NCBI GenBank assembly: GCA_947176325.1
Contig: CAMWQD010000104.1
Location: forward strand, 1 to 5,103
Direction: 5' to 3'
Source: an uncultured Bacteroidales bacterium
GTDB lineage: Bacteria > Bacteroidota > Bacteroidia > Bacteroidales > P3
Length of the DNA: 5,103 nt
Below the pieces are notes generated by a model. The model did no database searches. It saw only the letters and a program-made list of their open reading frames with translations, and was not told the DNA's origin. Numbering within the stretch: the stretch's first letter is position 1; the number at the start of each line of letters is the position of its first letter. Made by a program: the position numbers and the translations under genes. Shown here piece by piece: positions 1-5,103 of the stretch.

Positions 1-8
1 CAAACACT

Positions 9-392
9 ATGAGAGACGAAATCAAAGAATACGAAGCGGTGCAGCAAGCCGCGATGAAGTTTGTGAAAAGCGTGGCCGAGGGCAACAGCGCGCATGCCAA
101 GACCCTCTTTACCGACGATGCCGTGTTGTTCGGCATGCTCGACGGGGTTCTGGAACACGGTTCCATTCAACAGTTCTATCACAATGTGGATACCGTGGGT
201 GCCGGCAGCGATTTCAAGGCGCGTGTGGATGTGCTCGCCGTGGAAGAAACGGTGGCGGTGGTGCGTGTATTGGAAGAAAAATGGGGTGGCCGCATCGACT
301 TCACCGATTTCCTGCTCCTGCTCAAACTCAACGGCGAGTGGAAATGCGTGGCCAAAGCCTATAACCAAAACTCCAATACCATAAAGAAATGA
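9..392 (+). CDS. NTF2-like protein, putative lumazine-binding type, cytoplasmic
   Basis: Small 127-residue protein of the NTF2-like (SnoaL/DUF4440-type) fold, closest by eye to the putative lumazine-binding family (Pfam Lumazine_bd_2). An N-terminal helix region (about 5-25) is followed by the family-like segment LFTDDAVLFGMLDG (33-46). The C-terminal strands carry the typical pattern DFTDFLLLLK (97-106) and GEWKCVAK (109-116). There is no signal peptide or membrane segment, so it should be cytoplasmic. Proteins of this fold form a cone-shaped pocket and may bind or turn over a small molecule. The ligand cannot be read from the sequence, and the lumazine name is a family label, not evidence of binding. 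The start at 9 gives a family-sized protein, but only two in-frame codons precede it in the window, so an upstream start cannot be excluded. Its stop overlaps the next start by four bases (ATGA, 389-392). The fold assignment is fairly sure; the function is unknown. Confidence 0.85.
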   Translation: MRDEIKEYEAVQQAAMKFVKSVAEGNSAHAKTLFTDDAVLFGMLDGVLEHGSIQQFYHNVDTVGAGSDFKARVDVLAVEETVAVVRVLEEKWGGRIDFTDFLLLLKLNGEWKCVAKAYNQNSNTIKK

Positions 393-847
393 AAAAATTA
401 ACCTTTGTAATCCTTATCACTATGGCACTTTCAAGCTGCTGCGGCACCAACAAATGCGATACAGCCGCCAACGCACCCCAAACGGAAAACTTCGGCCTCT
501 CCGCCGAACAGATGACGGCTCTGCTCCGTCCTGTGGAACTTTATATCGAAAGTGGCATAAAAGGCAACAGCGAAGCCGCCCGCAAGGCCTTCGCCCCGCT
601 CGCCACGATTTCTCACATGGAGGGAGACACACTCATCACCCTGCCCATACAGGCACTCTACGACTATTACGACACCACCGGCGCACAGGAATGTTCCTAT
701 GAACTGACCGCATGTAGCGTAGCCAACGATGTGGCGATGATACGTATCGAATCCGTTTTCGGACAAGCCCGCTTCACCGATATGTTCACCTTGCTCAAAG
801 TGGGTTCGGAATGGCAGATTGTAAGCAAAATCTTTACCGTAAAATGA
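389..847 (+). CDS. NTF2-like lipoprotein, putative lumazine-binding type
   Basis: This 152-residue protein begins with a lipoprotein signal peptide: basic MKK, a hydrophobic core (4-14), then the lipobox LSSC with the acylated cysteine at position 17. Signal peptidase II cleavage would leave about 136 residues anchored to a membrane. No acidic cluster follows C17, so the surface-export signal known from some Bacteroidota lipoproteins is not evident; a periplasm-facing location is the simpler reading. After a short linker (18-37), the rest (about 38-152) aligns with the upstream gene product, including RFTDMFTLLK (128-137) and SEWQIVSK (140-147) near the C-terminus. It is therefore a second copy of the same NTF2-like domain. 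Two further cysteines (C18 and C23) sit just after the acylated one, which is unusual. It overlaps both neighbours by four bases, ATGA at 389-392 and at 844-847, which suggests translational coupling. Ligand and role are unknown. Confidence 0.85.
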   Translation: MKKLTFVILITMALSSCCGTNKCDTAANAPQTENFGLSAEQMTALLRPVELYIESGIKGNSEAARKAFAPLATISHMEGDTLITLPIQALYDYYDTTGAQECSYELTACSVANDVAMIRIESVFGQARFTDMFTLLKVGSEWQIVSKIFTVK

Positions 848-1473
848 AAGTTCTCGTTATCAACGGAAGCCCGCATCTGAACGGTTGCACCGACCGCGCG
901 CTTCGGGAAGTGGAAAACACCCTGCACGAAAACGGGGTGGAGACGGAGCGCGTGGAAGTAGGAAATATCGCGGTGCGCGGCTGTGTCGGCTGTAATTTTT
1001 GCAGTGAACACAGGCGTTGTGTGTTCAACGACTTGGTGAACGAAACGGCGCCCAAATTCGCCGAAGCCGCCGGTTTGCTTGTCGGAAGCCCGGTCTATTA
1101 CGCCGGTGCCAACGGGCAGTTGCTCGCTTTCCTCGACCGTCTGTTTTACAGCACTTCCGGGGCTTTCGACAAGGCGATGAAAGTGGGCGCGGCGGTGGTT
1201 TCCTCCCGTCGTGCGGGCTCCACCTCCGCCTTCGATGAGATAAACAAGTATTTCGGCATCAGCGCCATGCCTGTGGTTTCCAGCACCTATTGGAACGAAG
1301 TGCACGGTTTTACGGCACAAGATGTGGAAGCCGACTTGGAAGGCTTGCAGACGATGCGCAACCTCGGCAAAAACATGGCTTTCATGATGAAGGCCATCGA
1401 AGCCGCCGCCCAAGAAAAAGGCCTCCCCTCCCAAGAACGGGGCACCTTCACCCACTTCCTGTCCACCCGCTAA
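844..1473 (+). CDS. Flavodoxin-fold NAD(P)H-dependent FMN oxidoreductase, iron-sulfur flavoprotein-like
   Basis: This 209-residue protein belongs to the NADPH-dependent FMN reductase/flavodoxin-fold superfamily. A first beta strand (MKVLVI) leads into NGSPHLNGCT (7-16), the loop that holds the FMN phosphate. Four cysteines, C47, C50, C53 and C59, form CX2CX2CX5C, which fits the compact 4Fe-4S motif of iron-sulfur flavoproteins. GSPVYYAG (81-88) followed by FLDRLFY (96-102) is the second flavin-contacting region. Further family-like blocks are SSRRAGST (120-127), SSTYWNEVHG (146-155) and MRNLGKNMAF (171-180). It probably passes electrons from NAD(P)H or ferredoxin through FMN to an unidentified acceptor in the cytoplasm. 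I chose the ATG at 844, not the in-frame ATG at 811. It overlaps the preceding stop as ATGA, and the flavodoxin strand begins directly there, while the extra 11 residues from 811 lie inside the upstream gene and match nothing in the family. It is the last gene before a terminator. Confidence 0.9.
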   Translation: MKVLVINGSPHLNGCTDRALREVENTLHENGVETERVEVGNIAVRGCVGCNFCSEHRRCVFNDLVNETAPKFAEAAGLLVGSPVYYAGANGQLLAFLDRLFYSTSGAFDKAMKVGAAVVSSRRAGSTSAFDEINKYFGISAMPVVSSTYWNEVHGFTAQDVEADLEGLQTMRNLGKNMAFMMKAIEAAAQEKGLPSQERGTFTHFLSTR

Positions 1474-1492
1474 ATATCATTTTCTTCATAGA

Positions 1493-1534
1493 CACCGACG
1501 GGGCAGACACGTGCTCCGCCGGTGCTTGTTTTTT
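1493..1534 (+). terminator. Rho-independent terminator of the three-gene operon
   Basis: A 13-base left arm (1493-1505) pairs with a 13-base right arm (1512-1524) across a 6-base loop (1506-1511). Eleven pairs are Watson-Crick, one is a G-U wobble (1502 with 1515) and one is an A-C mismatch (1498 with 1519). Six consecutive T residues follow at 1529-1534, after CTTG. The hairpin begins 20 bases past the stop of the flavoprotein gene and points the same way. There is no matching A-tract on the left side, so it should act on + strand transcripts only. Confidence 0.85.
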
Positions 1535-1551
1535 AACGGATTCCCGAAGGG

Positions 1552-1583
1552 TTTCAATGTAATCCAAATTTCCCGTACATTTG
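1552..1583 (+). promoter_or_regulatory. Bacteroidota-type promoter for dnaE
   Basis: TACATTTG at 1576-1583 is an exact match to the -7 consensus TAnnTTTG recognised by the primary sigma factor of Bacteroidota. TTTC at 1552-1555 lies 20 bases upstream, the right distance for the -33 box (consensus TTTG), with one mismatch. Transcription would start around 1588-1591, leaving a leader of only about 15-18 bases before the ATG at 1606. The promoter lies just past the upstream terminator, so it gives dnaE its own transcript. No operator was recognised. Confidence 0.7.
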
Positions 1584-1605
1584 TAGACGTTACAATAGAA
1601 CCCCT

Positions 1606-4600
1606 ATGCCCTACTTCACCCACCTGCACCTGCACACCCGCTATTCGGTTTTGGACGGCGCCTCCAAAATCTCCGACCTCATGAAGAAGGCCAAGGCTTT
1701 CGGCATGGATGCCATGGCCATTACCGACCACGGCAATATGTATGGGGTTATGGAGTTCGTCACCGAGGCCAAGAAAGCGGGAATCAAGCCTATTGTGGGC
1801 TGCGAGGTGTATGTGGCGCCCAAAAGCCGTTTTGAAAAGGTAGGGGGCGAGGGCAAGAACAGCTATCACCTCATCCTGTTGGCAAAAAATCCCACAGGCT
1901 ACCACAACTTGGTGAAACTCTGCTCGTTCAGTCAGCGCAAGGAAGCCTTCTACTACAAACCCCGCATCGACCACGAGCTGCTTCAGCAATATCACGAAGG
2001 GCTTATCTGCTGCTCGGCCTGTTTGGGGGGCGAGGTGCCGCAGGCCATCATGAGCGGCGAAGACAACTGGCTAAGGGAAACTATCGAATTCTATCACAAC
2101 CTCTTCGGCGAGGATTATTATTTGGAGATGCAGATGCACGGGCACCCTCAGCAAATGGAGGTGAACAAGCGTCTGGCCGAAATCGCCGCCGAACATAACA
2201 TCAAGTGCATCGCCACCAACGACGTGCATTTTGTGGAAGCCGAACACTACGAGGCGCACAAGGTGCTTATCTGCCTCAACACAGGGCATAAGCTCAACGA
2301 AGAGACCAAAATGGTCTATACGGGGCAGGAATATTTCAAGAGCGGGGACGAAATGGCGGCATTGTTTCCCGACCACCCCGAATACTTGGAAAACACGCGC
2401 GAAATCACCGAAAAGGTGGAGACCTACGAGCTCACGCACGAGATTCTTCTTCCCAAATTCACGCTTCCCGAGCCTTTCGTTTCCGAAATGGAATACCTGC
2501 GCCACCTCACCTACGAGGGGGCGAAAAAGCGCTACGGCGAGGATTTCGAGAAAGACGAAAACATCAAGGAACGAATTGATTTCGAGCTTGGCACTATCGA
2601 GCGTATGGGTTTCCCCGGCTACTTCCTCATTGTGTGGGACTTTATTCGGAAAGCGCGTGAAATGGGGGTTTTAGTGGGGCCGGGGCGTGGGTCGGCCGCA
2701 GGTTCGGCCATTGCCTACTGCATCGGCATCACCAACGTGGATCCTATCAAATACGACTTGCTTTTCGAGCGTTTCCTAAACCCCGGACGTATCTCCATGC
2801 CCGATATCGATGTGGATTTCGATGATATAGGGCGGGAAAGGGTGATTGAATACGTAAAGGACAAATACGGTTCGGAAAGGGTTTCCCAAATCATCACCTA
2901 CGGCACCATGGCCGCCAAATCGTCTATCAAGGACGCGGCGCGGGTGCTCGACTTGCCTTTGCCCGAATCGAACCGCTTGGCGGGCTTGGTTCCCGATACG
3001 CCCAATATCTCGTTGGAAAAGGCGTTCAAGGAAGTGCCCCAGCTGCAGGAGGAAATGGAGAAAAACCCCAACGAGCTGGTGCGGAAGACCCTCAAATACG
3101 CCCGCGAGCTGGAGGGTTGCATCCGCAGTGTGGGCGTGCATGCCTGCGGCATGATCATCGCCCCCGAAGACTTGGTGGAATATGTGCCTACGGGCGTTTC
3201 CAAAGACTCCGAAATGCCTGTCACCCAATACGAAGGCACGTATGTGGAATCGGTGGGTCTGCTCAAGATGGACTTTCTGGGGCTCAAGACCCTCACCATC
3301 ATCAAGGACGCTTTGGACAACATCCGCCTGCGCCACGGCATAGACATCGACATAGACCACATTCCCTTGGACGACGCGGCCACCTACGACCTCTTCGGGC
3401 GGGGCGAAACCAACGGCATCTTCCAGTTTGAATCGGACGGCATGAAGAAATACATGCGCGACCTCAAGCCCAACCGTCTGGAAGACATCATCGCCATGAA
3501 CGCCCTCTACCGCCCGGGGCCCATGAAATATATCCCGCAGTTCATCGACCGCAAGTTCGGACGCGAAAAAATCGCCTACGATATTCCCGACATGGAGGAA
3601 TATCTCAAGGATACCTACGGAATCACGGTATATCAGGAGCAGGTGATGTTGCTCTCGCAGAAACTGGCCGATTTCAGCAAGTCGGATGCCGACACGCTCC
3701 GCAAGGCAATGGGTAAGAAGAAATTGGATGTGTTGGCCAAGATGAAGACCCACTTCATGGAGGGTTGCGAAAAACATCAGTATTCCGCCGAGATATGCGA
3801 AAAAATATGGACGGACTGGGAGGATTTCGCCTCCTATGCGTTCAATAAGTCGCATGCCACCTGCTATGCGTGGGTGGCCTATCAGACGGCCTATCTGAAA
3901 GCGCACTACCCTGCCGAATTCATGGCGTCGGTGTTGACGAACAACCTCAGCGACATCACCAAGATATCCTTTTATATGGAGGAATGCCGCCGCATGAAAA
4001 TCAACATTCTCGGCCCCGACGTCAACGAAAGTTTCACCGGCTTCACGGTGAACAAGGACGGCGCTATCCGTTTCGGGTTGAGCGGCATCAAGAACGTGGG
4101 GACGGCGGTGGTGGATCTTTTGGTGAAGGAACGCAACGAGAACGGCCCGTATAAGGATGTGATGAATTTTGTGCAACGCAGCGACTTGCGGGCGCTGAAC
4201 CGCCGTTGTATGGAATCGTTGGTGAAGGCGGGCGGCTTCGACGGGCTGGGCGGCATCACACGGGCGGCTTTCTTTGCGCGGCAAAAGCCCGACGGCCCCG
4301 ACTTCATCGACAAGCTTCTGCAATACGCATCACAGTATCAACGCAATAAAAACTCCTCTCAAACCGACTTGTTCGGCGAGGCGCAGAGCGACGAAGTGGC
4401 CGAAATCGATATTCCCGACACCACGCCTTGGTCGGCTATCGAGCAGCTCAACAACGAGAAAGAGGTGGTGGGTATGTTTATTTCGGGACACCCCTTGCAG
4501 ACCTATCAGCTGGAGTTAGACACTTTCTCCAATACGAACCTCGGGGTGTTGTCGCATCAGGAAAATTGGGAGAAACTCAAGAACCGCAAGCTGGAATTCG

Positions 4601-5103
4601 GGGCGGTGGTGACTTCCGCCCGCGAGCTGATGACCAAGACGGGCAAGCCCTACGGACGCTTCATGCTGGAAGACTTCAACGAGTCTTTCGAATTGGTGCT
4701 TTTCGGCGAGGATCACATGCGCTTCAAGGATTTGTTGCGTCCGCAGACGTTTGTGTTCATTTCCGTTGAAATGCGCTACAAGTGGGGGCGCGAACAGAAC
4801 GGTCTGGAATTGGGCGTGACGAATGTGACGCTTCTCCATGAACTGATGGACAAGCGCGCCAAGATAGTGAACATAGATTTTGATTTGTCCGACCTCTCGC
4901 CCGCCTTCACCGAAAAAATCGGCACACTCTGCAAGGAATATCAGCTCACCGACAAGGTGTCGCAGAAAGGTGCGGCCGTGAACTTCCGCGTGCGCGACCC
5001 CAAAAGTTCCCTGCACCTGAACATGCCGCTCAACAAACACGTCCGCGCCTCGGAGTTCATCCCCGCCCTGCGCAGTTCGGGCCTCACCTTCGAAATAAAA
5101 TTG
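1606..5103 (+). CDS. dnaE: DNA polymerase III subunit alpha (partial, 3' end outside window)
   Basis: Catalytic subunit of the replicative DNA polymerase, in the DnaE1 form: there is no exonuclease insertion in the PHP domain as in PolC. The frame is open for 1166 codons without a stop; the E. coli protein is 1160 residues, so little is probably missing. Domains in order: PHP (about 1-270) with HLHLH (6-10), TDHG (40-43), CEVY (66-69), SACLGGE (136-142) and TNDVH (204-208); palm (about 280-560) with GPGRGSAAGS (358-367) and the catalytic aspartates D402 and D404 in PDIDVDF and D556 in KMDFLGL; fingers (about 565-810) with ALYRPGPM (633-640), YQEQVM (676-681), LRKAMGKKK (698-706) and FNKSHATCYA (746-755); helix-hairpin-helix region (about 815-900); clamp-binding motif QTDLF (919-923); GMFISGHPL (956-964); OB fold (about 998-1080); and a C-terminal region that should contact the clamp loader tau subunit. 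The start at 1606 puts HLHLH at the usual distance from the N-terminus. No Shine-Dalgarno sequence is visible. It has its own promoter after a terminator. Confidence 0.98.
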   Translation, partial: MPYFTHLHLHTRYSVLDGASKISDLMKKAKAFGMDAMAITDHGNMYGVMEFVTEAKKAGIKPIVGCEVYVAPKSRFEKVGGEGKNSYHLILLAKNPTGYHNLVKLCSFSQRKEAFYYKPRIDHELLQQYHEGLICCSACLGGEVPQAIMSGEDNWLRETIEFYHNLFGEDYYLEMQMHGHPQQMEVNKRLAEIAAEHNIKCIATNDVHFVEAEHYEAHKVLICLNTGHKLNEETKMVYTGQEYFKSGDEMAALFPDHPEYLENTREITEKVETYELTHEILLPKFTLPEPFVSEMEYLRHLTYEGAKKRYGEDFEKDENIKERIDFELGTIERMGFPGYFLIVWDFIRKAREMGVLVGPGRGSAAGSAIAYCIGITNVDPIKYDLLFERFLNPGRISMPDIDVDFDDIGRERVIEYVKDKYGSERVSQIITYGTMAAKSSIKDAARVLDLPLPESNRLAGLVPDTPNISLEKAFKEVPQLQEEMEKNPNELVRKTLKYARELEGCIRSVGVHACGMIIAPEDLVEYVPTGVSKDSEMPVTQYEGTYVESVGLLKMDFLGLKTLTIIKDALDNIRLRHGIDIDIDHIPLDDAATYDLFGRGETNGIFQFESDGMKKYMRDLKPNRLEDIIAMNALYRPGPMKYIPQFIDRKFGREKIAYDIPDMEEYLKDTYGITVYQEQVMLLSQKLADFSKSDADTLRKAMGKKKLDVLAKMKTHFMEGCEKHQYSAEICEKIWTDWEDFASYAFNKSHATCYAWVAYQTAYLKAHYPAEFMASVLTNNLSDITKISFYMEECRRMKINILGPDVNESFTGFTVNKDGAIRFGLSGIKNVGTAVVDLLVKERNENGPYKDVMNFVQRSDLRALNRRCMESLVKAGGFDGLGGITRAAFFARQKPDGPDFIDKLLQYASQYQRNKNSSQTDLFGEAQSDEVAEIDIPDTTPWSAIEQLNNEKEVVGMFISGHPLQTYQLELDTFSNTNLGVLSHQENWEKLKNRKLEFGAVVTSARELMTKTGKPYGRFMLEDFNESFELVLFGEDHMRFKDLLRPQTFVFISVEMRYKWGREQNGLELGVTNVTLLHELMDKRAKIVNIDFDLSDLSPAFTEKIGTLCKEYQLTDKVSQKGAAVNFRVRDPKSSLHLNMPLNKHVRASEFIPALRSSGLTFEIKL

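Noticed and set aside
811..843. Upstream in-frame ATG for the flavoprotein gene
   Set aside because: The extra 11 residues lie inside the preceding gene and come before the first beta strand of the fold. The ATG at 844 fits both the fold and the ATGA overlap.
697..1455. 252-codon open frame on the minus strand across the flavoprotein gene
   Set aside because: It is antisense to a confidently assigned flavodoxin-fold gene and runs into the neighbouring gene. Its composition is typical of a shadow frame and no motif is visible.
1541..1575. TTCCCG repeated at 1541-1546 and 1570-1575, with CCCGAAGGG as a small inverted repeat around the promoter
   Set aside because: These are six-base direct and three-base inverted matches, short enough to occur by chance. 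They match no operator that I recognise.
1486..1995. 169-codon open frame on the minus strand covering the intergenic region and the dnaE start
   Set aside because: It would read through the terminator hairpin, the dnaE promoter and the PHP domain. It has no recognisable motif and no promoter box was seen for it.
2776..4323. 515-codon open frame on the minus strand inside dnaE
   Set aside because: It lies fully antisense to the palm and fingers of an intact dnaE. Its product is rich in His, Val, Phe and Gly, as expected from reverse reading of GC-rich codons, and shows no recognisable domain. GC-biased third positions explain the lack of stops.
4516..5040. 174-codon open frame on the minus strand in the 3' part of dnaE
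   Set aside because: The OB-fold and C-terminal region of DnaE is continuous on the + strand here, and the reverse product has no family signature.

Overview
The window looks like a chromosomal segment from a fairly GC-rich member of the Bacteroidota, most likely Bacteroidales. Three things point there. The replicative polymerase resembles the single DnaE of that group. The promoter in front of it has the TAnnTTTG box specific to Bacteroidota. No start codon has a convincing Shine-Dalgarno sequence, which is normal for the phylum. I cannot name the genus from sequence alone. All genes lie on the + strand. I see no mobile element, CRISPR array, tRNA or rRNA.

Region 1 (9-1473) is a compact three-gene operon. 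It encodes a small cytoplasmic NTF2-like protein of the putative lumazine-binding type, a second NTF2-like protein exported as a lipoprotein, and a flavodoxin-fold FMN oxidoreductase with a four-cysteine motif like that of iron-sulfur flavoproteins. Both gene junctions are 4-base ATGA overlaps, so translation is probably coupled. The operon may begin upstream of the window. The two NTF2-like proteins align end to end over about 110 residues and look like diverged duplicates sent to different compartments. A shared job with the flavoprotein, such as handling a flavin, pterin or other small ligand, is suggested by context only.

Region 2 (1474-1605) is a 132-base intergenic stretch holding a strong intrinsic terminator for the operon (1493-1534) and a Bacteroidota-type promoter for the next gene (about 1552-1583). 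dnaE is therefore probably transcribed separately, from a very short leader.

Region 3 (1606-5103) is dnaE, encoding the alpha subunit of DNA polymerase III. It is open for 1166 codons and cut by the window edge, probably close to its natural end. The catalytic aspartates, the metal site of the PHP domain and the internal clamp-binding motif are all readable.

I found no clear undescribed system. The most interesting item is the coupled operon of an NTF2-like pair and an Fe-S-type flavoprotein.
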